Source: Candidatus Rifleibacteriota bacterium (lineage in GTDB: Bacteria; Riflebacteria; Ozemobacteria; Ozemobacterales; Ozemobacteraceae). From it: 64,000 nt of DNA. Numbering within the stretch: the first letter of the stretch is position 1; the number at the start of each line of letters is the position of its first letter. The stretch covers positions 17,187 through 81,186 of the forward strand of contig JAKQQP010000399.1 of assembly GCA_029564115.1 (NCBI GenBank), read 5' to 3'. The notes under the pieces are model-generated. The model was not told the origin of the DNA, searched no databases, and saw only the letters and a list, made by a program, of their open reading frames with translations. The translations under genes and the position numbers were made by a program. This document shows, in pieces, positions 19,301 through 27,982 of this stretch.

Positions 19301-19318
19301 AACACAGGCATTGCGCCG

Positions 19319-19684
19319 TTATTTGCGTCTGTAACCGCATTTACATTGTTTCTTCGTCCCAATTACCCGTGCACATTCGGGGCAGAATTTGCTCATTTTG
19401 CTTTCGAGCTTTTCTTCGAGTTCTTTCTGCTTTCGCTGGGCTTCAAGCTTACGGGCCATTTCAAGGAAGGCGGCGTTTTCGGCAGGGTCGGCGGCGTCTT
19501 CCATAAGTTCATTGAACTTTTCGGCATAATCGGGGTTTTCCTGCAGGTAGGCCTCAAAAGCCTGCTGTGGGCTCAGATTTTTCCGCCAGAGGTGCTCATA
19601 CGGGTAAATCGGCTCTTCTTCGAGCTTGTCTTCGCAAATGGCTATGAATTTGTCTTCCCATGCTTCGTATGGTTCGCGCTTCAT
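19319..19684 (-). CDS. small protein with C-terminal zinc ribbon
   Basis: The 121-residue protein starts at ATG 19684 and is highly charged and helical. It ends in a compact Cys4 ribbon (CPEC and CKCG) followed by basic residues. The middle contains Pro-rich and acidic stretches and a KQKELEEKLE-type helix. No family was recognised. It lies 19 bases downstream of the ferritin-like gene on the same strand and may be cotranscribed with it. Longer readings to 19879 overlap that gene in another frame and are rejected. Confidence 0.65.
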   Translation of the reverse strand: MKREPYEAWEDKFIAICEDKLEEEPIYPYEHLWRKNLSPQQAFEAYLQENPDYAEKFNELMEDAADPAENAAFLEMARKLEAQRKQKELEEKLESKMSKFCPECARVIGTKKQCKCGYRRK

Positions 19685-19703
19685 CGATAATGACCTGCCC
19701 TGT

Positions 19704-20189
19704 TCAGATTTCAAACATTTCTTCTTTGGCACTTCTGGGGAAAATTTTTCTTTCCAGTTCCTGAAGTCGGCTGAGGTGCCCGGTAAAACTGTTTCGTACA
19801 GAAGCCACCTCAGATTTAAAAAGCTCGTTATCAGTTTCAAAAAGCTTCTCTGACGAGCGTTCGCCCATTCCCTGCTCAAAACTGCGCATCACGGTAATGG
19901 CGTATCTCGGGGCAGTGCGCCCGCCCCTGATCTCGGCGAGGGCTTCTTTTGCCTGCTGATTGACGATTTCTATGGTGCGAACGCTCACTTTGCCCAAACG
20001 CCATTTTTCCGGGCTCTGCTCGATATCACCAAGCATTCTGGCAAACATGTCTGCATGTACCTGTTCTTCGCTGGCAAAAGACTCGAATTCATCTTTAAAA
20101 TCCGGAAAAAGACGGGCACACTCGCGATAAATTTCCGCAAAAAGAGATTCATTCTGACACAACAACTCAACTATTTTTTTAACTTCCAT
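19704..20189 (-). CDS. ferritin-like (rubrerythrin-type) diiron protein
   Basis: The 161-residue protein begins at ATG 20189 behind GGAGG. Its four predicted helices carry the ferritin-like ligand pattern: EIYREC, EEQVHADMF, an acidic third helix (RSFEQGMGER) and KSEVASVRNSFTGHLSRL. There is no rubredoxin domain. Members of this superfamily handle iron or peroxide, but the exact activity cannot be inferred. A good promoter lies just upstream, and the small zinc-ribbon gene follows. Confidence 0.75.
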   Translation of the reverse strand: MEVKKIVELLCQNESLFAEIYRECARLFPDFKDEFESFASEEQVHADMFARMLGDIEQSPEKWRLGKVSVRTIEIVNQQAKEALAEIRGGRTAPRYAITVMRSFEQGMGERSSEKLFETDNELFKSEVASVRNSFTGHLSRLQELERKIFPRSAKEEMFEI

Positions 20190-20213
20190 AAATCCTCCCC
20201 GACAGCATGGAAA

Positions 20214-20243
20214 ATTATAATCATTTTTTGCAAAATTTGCCAA
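20214..20243 (-). promoter_or_regulatory. housekeeping-type promoter of the ferritin-like gene
   Basis: Minus strand TTGGCA (20238-20243), 18-bp spacer, TATAAT (20214-20219). Predicted transcription start is near 20207, about 18 bases before the ATG. Confidence 0.65.
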
Positions 20244-20343
20244 AAATCGCCCAAAATTTCTTCAGAATCGACTTTGACAAGCAGTCGGCCACGCGCTAAA
20301 TTCCGCGACACCCTGAATCTGGAGCTGCCTATAGCAAAACCAT

Positions 20344-20922
20344 ATGATATCGCTTTATCACAAAGTTCAAAAAATCGAAACCCTGCAAAAAACCATCGAT
20401 AAAGATACAAAGTCCTTTAAACGCCACACCTGCATAGACTGCGAAAATCATTGTTCTGAATGCTGCCGGTATCATGACGTAAACGCCAGCCCTCTCGAAT
20501 TTTTGCCATTCGCATGGCACGCCTACAAACTCGGCATGCTCGACCACTGGTTCGACGAGCTCGAAAAACATGAACAACCACAGTGCATTTTCAGCAGAAC
20601 TGAAGAAAACAACTGGGGCTGCCGCATATACCCAGTCAGAGGTCTTATCTGCCGCCTCTTCGGCTTTTCGGCCACCACCGACAAAAATGGGCGCCCCGTC
20701 TTCGCGGCCTGCCGCAAACTCAAGCTCAACCAACCTGAAACCGCGAGCAAAGCCGGCCTTTACGTCATGCAGGGCGGCAAAATACCAGTCATGTCAAATT
20801 ACTACCGCCGGCTTGCGGCAATCGACCCCGCTCTCGGCAACCAGTTCATGCCCATAAATCTGGCCATCAAAAAAGCGCTCGAAATGGTTTATTTCAATCT
20901 GCATTACCGCGAATCGGCCTGA
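20344..20922 (+). CDS. YkgJ-family Cys-cluster (zinc/iron-chelating) protein
   Basis: The 192-residue protein has the N-terminal Cys cluster of this family (CIDCENHCSECCRYHD) and later conserved Cys in PQCIFSR, GCRIYPVRGLICRLFGF and FAACRKL. The family is thought to bind iron, zinc or an Fe-S cluster, but its role is not established. No Shine-Dalgarno sequence sits at the usual distance from ATG 20344, so the start is uncertain. It converges on the pseudopilin operon with a 21-base gap. Confidence 0.8.
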   Translation: MISLYHKVQKIETLQKTIDKDTKSFKRHTCIDCENHCSECCRYHDVNASPLEFLPFAWHAYKLGMLDHWFDELEKHEQPQCIFSRTEENNWGCRIYPVRGLICRLFGFSATTDKNGRPVFAACRKLKLNQPETASKAGLYVMQGGKIPVMSNYYRRLAAIDPALGNQFMPINLAIKKALEMVYFNLHYRESA

Positions 20923-20943
20923 TAGTCAGGCAATCAACACAGG

Positions 20944-21483
20944 TTACAGAGCCGAAATATTGCGACAGAGAATCAGGCGCTTCATTTTGAATTCTTCTGT
21001 ACTGCCAAGTTTTTTGGGGCTGGCAACCGACAGTTCAACCCACATACCCGCTTTTGCCTCGCTTCCAGGGGCAGAATCGAAGGTAACATGCCTGAAAGCC
21101 AGCTTAACATCGAGCCCCTTGCAATAAAGATATTTCTGGTCATCACTGCCGGCATCGAGTTTGCGCTCGATACCGCCGGGCAGCAGGTTGTAAATTATGG
21201 TACCCTCGCCCTCGGGGGTAAGTATTTTCCAGCGGGCAACCTTGTCTGAAACACCAGGCGCGGGGTCGAGCAGATCAACCGAACGCAGCAGGTCATACTC
21301 TATCTGCGACATCAGTATGGCTGCCGATTCCATATTCGTCAAATGCGCCATACCCTTTTTTGAACCGCGCATACCCGCGCCAAAAAGGTTCATTACCGCC
21401 GCCAGAAGCAGGCTGACAATAAAAACACCTATGGTGACCTCGATCAGGGTAACGCCATCCCGGCGGCAGTTCAATCGACTCAT
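20944..21483 (-). CDS. pseudopilin / minor type IV pilin-like protein
   Basis: The 179-residue protein has a type III signal sequence (RRDG-VTLIEVTIGVFIVSLL) with Glu at position 5 of the mature hydrophobic helix, as required for prepilin peptidase processing and assembly. The remainder is a beta-rich pseudopilin-like domain. Its start overlaps the stop of the second pseudopilin gene (ATGA), and it is the last gene of the envelope operon. It probably serves a type II secretion-like or pilus-like assembly whose core components are not in the window. Confidence 0.82.
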   Translation of the reverse strand: MSRLNCRRDGVTLIEVTIGVFIVSLLLAAVMNLFGAGMRGSKKGMAHLTNMESAAILMSQIEYDLLRSVDLLDPAPGVSDKVARWKILTPEGEGTIIYNLLPGGIERKLDAGSDDQKYLYCKGLDVKLAFRHVTFDSAPGSEAKAGMWVELSVASPKKLGSTEEFKMKRLILCRNISAL

Positions 21484-21923
21484 TGCGACACCATCCCGGC
21501 AATTTTGATCTCGCGGACAGACTCGTTAGCCTGCTTCCACCCGACCCTGACCGTTAAAATCTTGTAAGAATGCGGCCAGTCAGAGGGCTTTTGCTCGTTA
21601 ACCTCGATAGTGCGTGTAAAAAGATCTTCTTCCATGCCCAGATCGAGAGCACTGCCATTAGCAGTTGCCGTCAGCTCTTTGACCGTTCTGGCCGGGCCGG
21701 CGTTGAGAAAAGCGTGGTTATAGGGAAGCGAGTAGGCGTAAGCCAGCAGGTTCGTCGCGTGCTGCTGCGCCAGAATATCGTTGCGGTTCTGCACCGTGCC
21801 GGTACTGCTCTGATTCAGCAAAGTAAAAATAGGGGTAATGAGGGCACCGAGCAGAATGACGGCAAAAAGAATTTCGACGAACGAAAAACCTCTGAACAGA
21901 TAAAGCTGTGATTTATGCATCAT
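21480..21923 (-). CDS. pseudopilin / minor type IV pilin-like protein
   Basis: A protein of about 147 residues with a prepilin-type N-terminus (LFRG-FSFVEILFAVILLGA), including the conserved Glu5. The TTG at 21932 overlaps the upstream stop; ATG 21923, directly after that stop, is the more natural start, with ATG 21920 also possible. It is coupled both to the upstream PilX-like gene and to the downstream pseudopilin gene, and the three probably form a tip complex. Confidence 0.8.
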   Translation of the reverse strand: MMHKSQLYLFRGFSFVEILFAVILLGALITPIFTLLNQSSTGTVQNRNDILAQQHATNLLAYAYSLPYNHAFLNAGPARTVKELTATANGSALDLGMEEDLFTRTIEVNEQKPSDWPHSYKILTVRVGWKQANESVREIKIAGMVSQ

Positions 21924-21924
21924 T

Positions 21925-23997
21925 TCAGTCAACCAGTTGTGGTAATTCTTTGAGATCGAACATCAGAAGGCTCTTTTCAGAACCCTCTTCACCGCTCTGA
22001 TTGGGCAGAGCTGCCAGTTTGCGAGGATACACAATTTCAACGCCACGGGCGGCAGAGTTATTGAGACTGCCTTTGGCAATGGTTCGCATTGCGATGTTGC
22101 CGTTGACTCTAACGACATTTGTGCCGCTGTTACCGGGAAATTTTACCTGCCCAACGTCAGAAGCACTGCCGCAGGCGGTTAAAGAAAGGTCGATTTCGCC
22201 ACTGAGCGAACTGTCGACTGTGATATTGCCGTTCAAAGCGACCAAATTCAGAATAAAATTGCCGCCATCGGCTTTCACCGGGGCACGAACTTCGATATTG
22301 CCCTGTTCAAGTACAATACCGCCATGACTCATCAGGCGCAAAGAGCTGTCGAACACCAGAGTACCTTTGGCTTTAACATACACCCAGCCATTCAGATCGA
22401 GCTTGTCTTTGAGCAACAGACCCCGCTGTTCGAGAGCCGTCAGAACCTTCTGGCCGTTCGCCAGCTCGATACTGTGGATACTGCGGTTTCCGGGGATCAT
22501 CAGGCGCTCTTTGCTCAAAAAATCGGCCATTTTTTTAAGATCACCGACTCCCGAAAAAATACCATCGTAGGGCGCCGGAATCTTATGGGCCAGCCCGGCA
22601 CTGACAGCTTTACCGGCGGCAAAAGAAGCGAGAGGGTCGCTCGATGGAATAGCGCCCGTATCGAGAGGATGCGGTGCCTTGAAATTGGTGATTATATAAG
22701 CGAGAGAGCGATTGTAGGGCTGCTCGATGAGGCAGCTGGCATAATCGGTGTTGTAGGTACCGCGGTTCAGGGTGCCAGAAACCTTCTGATATTCACTCAT
22801 AAAATAGGAAATATCGAATACTTCACTCTCACCGCTGGTGTAATCGGCAAACTTATCATCACTGTTCACATAGGGTAGCGGCCCGAAGTTTTCGCTGCTT
22901 TCGCGATAAGCTCTGGCGCAAAGCGTGCGGGCCATCACTTCACCGAAAACAAGCGTCGGGGACTTTTCCTGATCGGTGCCGTTCAGACGAAAAATAGAAT
23001 TGGTCTTTGACATGGCGTCATAGCCGTCTTTGATCAACTCCCACCAGAAAATATTGGCATCATCGCTGAGATCGTTGCACAAACCTGTTTCCCAGTTCAG
23101 AAGGGCCATTGGGCCAAGAAAGGCGGTTGTGTAAAGCCCGTCACCGCGTCCTTCGGCAAACAGATGAAAACCTTCGCCATATTTGCCGGGTTCGTTCCAG
23201 CCGCGGGCAATGTTCAGGTTGAGACGGCCGCCACCAAGATAAACCAGACCACGCCCCGAGCCAATGATATTGGCAAAGCGTTCTGGAAATTTTTCGTCGC
23301 CGCTGCCATTGTCGAGAACCCAGGGCCTGAAATTGGAAGAGGGAACCAGATTGCCCTGCGAGTTGGTTTCGACCTTGTTGAAGCGGTCAGGGCCTTCACC
23401 GGCAACGGCATCTTCGACATAAAGACTGAAGCGCGAAAGAACCGGAACCAGATTGGCGGTCACCTTCACTCTGGTCGAATAGAGGTAATCTTCTTTAATC
23501 AGCTCATTTGAGGCGGGTGCCCGGTAAGAAACGACAATCGGAATACGAAGAGTGCCGATTTTTTCGCGGGGGTATGCGGCGATACAAGGCTGAAAATCGG
23601 CTTTGCGCAACGACCACTTTATATCGTAAGAGAGGTCACGCAACTCACTGCTGGCAGCGATCAGCTTGTCAACAAGCCCTTTCGCCGGCTGAACAAAAAT
23701 AATTTTTTCAGATGCTTCTTTGTCCATGGCTGAGAGTGGCAGAGCAAGCTTTTCGACAAGCTTGCTGGAAAGGTTTTTGATATCTTTCTGTCTGAGCTGA
23801 TGACTGGCAAGAGTTGCCAGCGCGGCGGAGAACTCCCGCGCCAGCAATACCTTGTTCAGTTTTTTGGTAGAATACTGCCGGTTGGTAGAATATTTCAAAA
23901 AAGCGCTGAAAGCGACCAGCAGGGCCAGAAATATCCCGGCAATAACTACGGCTACGCTGCCTCGACGGCAGCGCAGCTCTGTCAGCATTTTTTGCAT
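21925..23997 (-). CDS. large PilX/GspK-like minor pilin-associated protein
   Basis: The 690-residue protein has a short basic N-terminus and one membrane helix (about residues 14-35, VAVVIAGIFLALLVAF), like PilX or GspK proteins, followed by a very large extracytoplasmic region. The region near residues 545-645 has regularly spaced hydrophobic strands (GGIVLEQGNIEV, FILNLVALNGNITV) suggesting a beta-helix. No canonical Gly-x-x-x-x-Glu prepilin motif is visible. It is directly upstream of two pseudopilin genes and downstream of an SH3 gene. Confidence 0.7.
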   Translation of the reverse strand: MQKMLTELRCRRGSVAVVIAGIFLALLVAFSAFLKYSTNRQYSTKKLNKVLLAREFSAALATLASHQLRQKDIKNLSSKLVEKLALPLSAMDKEASEKIIFVQPAKGLVDKLIAASSELRDLSYDIKWSLRKADFQPCIAAYPREKIGTLRIPIVVSYRAPASNELIKEDYLYSTRVKVTANLVPVLSRFSLYVEDAVAGEGPDRFNKVETNSQGNLVPSSNFRPWVLDNGSGDEKFPERFANIIGSGRGLVYLGGGRLNLNIARGWNEPGKYGEGFHLFAEGRGDGLYTTAFLGPMALLNWETGLCNDLSDDANIFWWELIKDGYDAMSKTNSIFRLNGTDQEKSPTLVFGEVMARTLCARAYRESSENFGPLPYVNSDDKFADYTSGESEVFDISYFMSEYQKVSGTLNRGTYNTDYASCLIEQPYNRSLAYIITNFKAPHPLDTGAIPSSDPLASFAAGKAVSAGLAHKIPAPYDGIFSGVGDLKKMADFLSKERLMIPGNRSIHSIELANGQKVLTALEQRGLLLKDKLDLNGWVYVKAKGTLVFDSSLRLMSHGGIVLEQGNIEVRAPVKADGGNFILNLVALNGNITVDSSLSGEIDLSLTACGSASDVGQVKFPGNSGTNVVRVNGNIAMRTIAKGSLNNSAARGVEIVYPRKLAALPNQSGEEGSEKSLLMFDLKELPQLVD

Positions 23998-24020
23998 ATC
24001 AGGACTCGTCAGTCATAGTG

Positions 24021-24374
24021 CTACCTTGTCGAAGGGTCGACATTCTGCAGCGTTGGCAGAAACCTTTTGGTGGCTTCCTTGTCGGCCTTCGGGTCATCGA
24101 TTTCGGTCGATTCGGTAACTTTTATGTAGGCAGAATGAACAAAAACCCCGCTCTGCGAACCCACGTTAACTTTATACCAGTTACCGCTGATCCCGACAAT
24201 CTGAACCTGAGTACCCTGAGAAATAGTCGTCAGAATCGAGTAACTTGTGCCAGGGCCGGTTCGAACGTTGAGCGCCACCGCCGTGACTTCGCCTTTCGAA
24301 GGCATGCGGTAAGCAAAAGAGGCCCCCGTCACGAAGACGCAGGCCAGAATGATCAGGGCAATACGCTTAATCAT
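24021..24374 (-). CDS. secreted SH3b-domain protein
   Basis: The 117-residue protein has a signal peptide (IALIILACVFVTGASFA) and one bacterial SH3 domain (about residues 30-90). The typical pattern is present: VTAVALNVRTGPGTSYSIL, then GISGNWYKV and GVFVHSAYI. Bacterial SH3 domains bind cell-wall peptides. GGGGAAAG lies before the ATG. It sits between a propeller gene and the PilX-like gene. Confidence 0.85.
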   Translation of the reverse strand: MIKRIALIILACVFVTGASFAYRMPSKGEVTAVALNVRTGPGTSYSILTTISQGTQVQIVGISGNWYKVNVGSQSGVFVHSAYIKVTESTEIDDPKADKEATKRFLPTLQNVDPSTR

Positions 24375-24391
24375 TGTCTTTCCCCTTTATT

Positions 24392-25378
24392 TCAGGGCAA
24401 ACTGGTCGGAACCACACTGAAGCTTCCTTCAGGAGCCTTATTATAATCTGCAACTCCGAGCCAGACTTCTGCAAAGCCCTGGTGATCGATAAAACGATTC
24501 ATGGCAATCGGCGGAACAATCTCGCCGGAAGCCTTGACTTTGCCGTCAAAACCCACTCTGACGACAACGAACTTGCCGGCATAGCCGGTGTCCGGGGTAA
24601 AAGTGATAACCGCTTCTTCTTTGGCTTCGTCAACCCACCACAGTTCAGGGTTCAGATGGCCGGGCAGATCGAGCTCTATTTCGCGTTCGATGTCGCCGGC
24701 CAGATTTTGCAGAACAAGGTAAGAACGGCTGTTTTCTGATTCGAAGAACATGCGATAAAGTTTATCTTCGGCACCAACAGCGAAGCCAGACCATTCCCAG
24801 TTGGTTTCGGCCATGAGCTTGCCTTCGGCATCGAAAACAACAATGCTTTGTGCACCCTTGTCTCCGACAAAGATGTGGCCGTTCCGGCCCACTTCAACGC
24901 GATAAGGCTGCACCAGCTTTTCGTTTTTGATTTCGCCAAGCTTTGTGCCGTCGACGGCGTAATTCATCAGTTTGTTCTGCATCAGATCGACGAACCAGAA
25001 AGAGGTCAGGCGGCCTTCAGCATCGTAAACAGGCGCGAAATCTTCGATCATCACTTCGAGGTTCGGTACATTTGTAGCCACGTCTGCCGGCAACACGACT
25101 GGCGGCGAAGCCAACAGCGAGAATTCACCTGCGAGGCCCTTTTCTTTGTTGAGCTTCAAAAGTTTGCCACCGGTGCTGTCGACTACCCAGACATGGTCAT
25201 CGGCCAGTCTGAAAGATTTTGGCCCCAACGGAACCGGTTCTTCAATGCCAGGGTAATTGTTGCCGTTGATATAACCGACTTTGCCGGCGCCGTCACCGTA
25301 AGGAAGAGCAACCTGAGCTGAGGCTGCCAGAGCTGTAAACGAAAACATGCATGCAAGAATGTAAGAACCGACTCTCAT
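24392..25378 (-). CDS. secreted beta-propeller-like protein
   Basis: The 328-residue protein has a signal peptide (cleavage near ALAASA-Q) followed by repeated units such as DDHVWVVDSTGGKLLKL and VGRNGHIFVGDKGAQSIVVF. These suggest an NHL/SMP-30-like beta-propeller. No catalytic motif was seen; it may bind ligands or scaffold a surface complex. It is 17 bases upstream of the SH3 gene and in the same operon as the pseudopilins. Confidence 0.65.
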   Translation of the reverse strand: MRVGSYILACMFSFTALAASAQVALPYGDGAGKVGYINGNNYPGIEEPVPLGPKSFRLADDHVWVVDSTGGKLLKLNKEKGLAGEFSLLASPPVVLPADVATNVPNLEVMIEDFAPVYDAEGRLTSFWFVDLMQNKLMNYAVDGTKLGEIKNEKLVQPYRVEVGRNGHIFVGDKGAQSIVVFDAEGKLMAETNWEWSGFAVGAEDKLYRMFFESENSRSYLVLQNLAGDIEREIELDLPGHLNPELWWVDEAKEEAVITFTPDTGYAGKFVVVRVGFDGKVKASGEIVPPIAMNRFIDHQGFAEVWLGVADYNKAPEGSFSVVPTSLP

Positions 25379-25404
25379 TCTCTAATAACCTTTCTTTGCT
25401 TATA

Positions 25405-26265
25405 TCAGACTTTGCGCAGAACTCTGCAGACCGGCGAATAGTTGGCTGAGTGTAGAGAAGGGCGTTTGATGGACGAGGAATTACTCATAGCCTGAGCAGT
25501 ATTGCCGCTGGTCATGATGATACCGATGTGAGTGTCGTTATCCATGACGCCGTCACCGGTGCGGTCGTATGTTTTCCAGGTGATGACGTCGCCAGCGCGA
25601 TACGGTGGTACTCTGACTTCCTGCCAGCCGAGTTTTTTGAGCTGTGGGATAGTATTGAGAACGGCAAGTTGAATACCGGTTTTAACGCCGGCAGCCATCA
25701 AAGCGGTAGTAACGACCTGGGCGCAGCCAAGTGAACCGCCCTGAGTCAGGGGATGATATGGGAACGAGCGCGGAGTCTGGTATTTGGTTACCAGATTGCG
25801 GGCGGCGGCGACGACCTTGGAAGCTGTGCTGCCAGAACCCGGAACATCGAGAATCGGAGTTGAACCACCGGTTGAGGCGACGGGCGGGTTGCTGTTCTTC
25901 GAAGAAGAAACGTATCTTGAATGGATAAAGCGGGTCTGGCCATTGTGCGAAATTTTATACCAGTCGCCGCTGCGCCCGATAATTTTAACCTTGTCATTAT
26001 TATGGAACCAGCCAACGATCTTGCCCCACGGGCCGGTTCTTATGTTCAGAGAAGTATTGACCTTGACGTAGGCGTCGCCCTCGGGCAGCACTGCCCCACC
26101 GGCGGTAGAAGCCTTTTCGTCAGCTTTTGAACTGCTGGCGGCAGCCTGTGATGAACCCTTATCGCCGGCCTGGTGGCCTTTGAGGGTTTCATTGAAGTTC
26201 ATCGCCATGAGCGAACCACCAAAAAGTACAAGAACGATGCAACTCAAAATTTTCGCTTTCCTCAT
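25405..26265 (-). CDS. secreted SH3b-NlpC/P60-like cell-wall hydrolase
   Basis: The 286-residue protein starts at ATG 26265 behind AAGGAG, with a hydrophobic signal sequence. A Ser/Ala-rich linker leads to an SH3 domain (about 65-125; VNTSLNIRTGPWGKIVGWF, GRSGDWYKI). The C-terminal domain (about 150-286) has a Cys in SLGCAQVVTTAL and a His in NDTHIGIIM, matching the NlpC/P60 Cys-His arrangement. It probably cleaves peptidoglycan peptides, with the SH3 domain as targeting module. It is the first gene of the minus-strand envelope operon. Confidence 0.75.
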   Translation of the reverse strand: MRKAKILSCIVLVLFGGSLMAMNFNETLKGHQAGDKGSSQAAASSSKADEKASTAGGAVLPEGDAYVKVNTSLNIRTGPWGKIVGWFHNNDKVKIIGRSGDWYKISHNGQTRFIHSRYVSSSKNSNPPVASTGGSTPILDVPGSGSTASKVVAAARNLVTKYQTPRSFPYHPLTQGGSLGCAQVVTTALMAAGVKTGIQLAVLNTIPQLKKLGWQEVRVPPYRAGDVITWKTYDRTGDGVMDNDTHIGIIMTSGNTAQAMSNSSSIKRPSLHSANYSPVCRVLRKV

Positions 26266-26764
26266 AATCTCTGCTCCTTGTCGGGCTATTGTTTTCGCAA
26301 GAAAAAGCCAAAACCCGCAGCTATAACAGACAGACAGGGATCTGGTCATTTAACTCACAAACATTATACCGCAATCCGACAACAAAAGTTTTTAATTCGT
26401 ACATTTATCAGAAAAAAGCGGACTTAATATAAACAAGTCAGGCCATGACAAAAAAGTTTTACACCAGCCTGCATTTTTTTTGTTTTTTGGGGCTGGCAGG
26501 TGATTGGCGAAAGGTGTGGGCGCTTTTGCTTGTCTGTTTATGTCTGTTTGTGCCTGAAAAATAATGGTAAAGAAAACATCATTTTCGTTCGACAGGGTTT
26601 ATGGATTTGTTTGCCTCCTTATTTTTCAGGTCCGGGAATAACCCGGGCTTTTTTTTTGCACGAAAAGCGGCTGTTTCATGGCAGAGCATAAAATCTTTCG
26701 AATTCACGACCGGCGGTCGATAAATAATCTGATCTGAAACTTATCACCCTGGAAGTAAAACTAA
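26266..26764. other. 500-base intergenic region with an orphan terminator
   Basis: This lies between divergent genes. On the minus strand TATAAT at 26363-26368 could be the -10 box of the envelope operon, although its -35 is weak. On the plus strand a terminator at 26630-26657 has no gene in front of it. No convincing coding sequence was seen; the 63-codon frame at 26500 lacks a ribosome-binding site. Confidence 0.5.
26630..26657 (+). terminator. rho-independent terminator without upstream gene
   Basis: Stem CCGGG/CCCGG (26632-26636 with 26642-26646), extendable by two pairs including one G-U, AATAA loop, then nine T from 26649. It could end a small RNA or attenuate transcription of the M42 peptidase gene. 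Confidence 0.65.
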
Positions 26765-27820
26765 ATGGAAAAGACCTCTCTGGATTTTTTACTCGAACTG
26801 CTCTCGACTCCCTCGCCATCAGGTGCTGAATATCGCCTGCAGCGCGTATGGCTGGATTACGTAAAAAAATTCGCGAAAGTGACCACTGACCACTCAGGCA
26901 ACGCCATCGGCATACTCAACCCCGATGCCCAATTTAAAGTTCTGCTGGCAGGCCACAGCGATGAAATCGGCATGATGGTCAACCGCATCGACGATAAAGG
27001 CTTCGTTTATTTCAGCCAGTCTGGCGGCATCAACCCATTGCTTCTGCCCGGACTTAAAGTCGAAATACTCGGCTATAAAGGCAAAACAATCAATGGAGTA
27101 GTTGGCTTCAACCGAAAAAGTGACGGTGATGCCCCGCCCAAAACCAAATGCAGCGACTTTTTTATCGACTGCGGCTTCAGTTCGGGCGAAGAACTGAAAA
27201 AACACATACGCGTCGGCGATTACATTCTTTATCGCAGCGATCCTGAAATTTTGAACGGCGACCGCGTTGTCTGCAAGGGTCTCGACAACAAAACGGGCGC
27301 ATTCATCGTGGCGGAAATTCTTAAAAAGTTGAGCAAACGCAAGCTGAAAGTAGCCGTGTATGCCGTAAGCACTACCGGTGAAGAAACCAACATGCGCGGC
27401 GCTCACTGTGCTGGAGCCATGATCAAGCCCGATATGGGCATAGCCTGTGACGTGACTTTCAACACTGACACACCGGGTGAAGAAAATAAATCGGCTGAAG
27501 TAAGCCTGGGCAAAGGCCCGGCCCTTTCGATCGGCAGCCCGATCAACATCAGAATCAACGAGCTGATCGAAAAAGCTGCCAGAAAGCTGAAAATGCAGAT
27601 TCAGCTCGAGCTGACACCGGCAAGAACCAGCACCGATGCCGACAAAATCATGTTCAGCGGCGAAGGCGTGCCTGTATCTCTGGTTTCACTGCCGCTACGC
27701 TACATGCATTCGCCGGTTGAAATGGGCTCGCTCACCGACATGCAGCAGATAATCGATCTGCTGGTCGAAACCATCGCCGGCCTGAGCGGCAAAGAAGACC
27801 TGCGCCCGGTTCTGCCCTGA
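26765..27820 (+). CDS. M42-family metallo-aminopeptidase
   Basis: The 351-residue cytosolic peptidase has the full M42 signature. Metal and catalytic residues are in LAGHSDEIGMM, GLDNKTGA, the Glu pair TTGEETNMRGA, ACDVT and the late YMHSPVE. M42 enzymes form tetrahedral dodecamers that remove N-terminal residues from peptides and use two metal ions. The ATG has GGAAG about a dozen bases upstream. It is followed by a strong hairpin terminator. Confidence 0.93.
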   Translation: MEKTSLDFLLELLSTPSPSGAEYRLQRVWLDYVKKFAKVTTDHSGNAIGILNPDAQFKVLLAGHSDEIGMMVNRIDDKGFVYFSQSGGINPLLLPGLKVEILGYKGKTINGVVGFNRKSDGDAPPKTKCSDFFIDCGFSSGEELKKHIRVGDYILYRSDPEILNGDRVVCKGLDNKTGAFIVAEILKKLSKRKLKVAVYAVSTTGEETNMRGAHCAGAMIKPDMGIACDVTFNTDTPGEENKSAEVSLGKGPALSIGSPINIRINELIEKAARKLKMQIQLELTPARTSTDADKIMFSGEGVPVSLVSLPLRYMHSPVEMGSLTDMQQIIDLLVETIAGLSGKEDLRPVLP

Positions 27821-27847
27821 ACTGACGACACAACGCCAGCGCAAGGT

Positions 27848-27892
27848 CCGCCTGCCGGCACTGCACGAAGCAGTCGGCAGGCGGTGCTTTTT
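27848..27892 (+). terminator. rho-independent terminator after M42 peptidase
   Basis: Stem CCGCCTGCC/GGCAGGCGG (27848-27856 with 27876-27884), with an inner CTGC/GCAG stem, followed by TGC and five T. Confidence 0.8.
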
Positions 27893-27944
27893 CCGGCCAG
27901 GCGAGGTTGAACGACAATTTATTTTGTCTGATTCTGCAAAAGCC

Positions 27945-27974
27945 TGGAAAGCAAATCAAAGGTTGAGATATAAT
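27945..27974 (+). promoter_or_regulatory. candidate promoter giving a nearly leaderless mRNA
   Basis: TGGAAA (27945-27950), 18-bp spacer, perfect TATAAT (27969-27974). The start codon at 27983 coincides with the expected transcription start and no Shine-Dalgarno is present. Confidence 0.5.
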
Positions 27975-27982
27975 CAATTTTC

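Noticed and set aside
26500..26691. 63-codon plus-strand frame
   Set aside because: It runs through a rho-independent terminator and has no ribosome-binding site.
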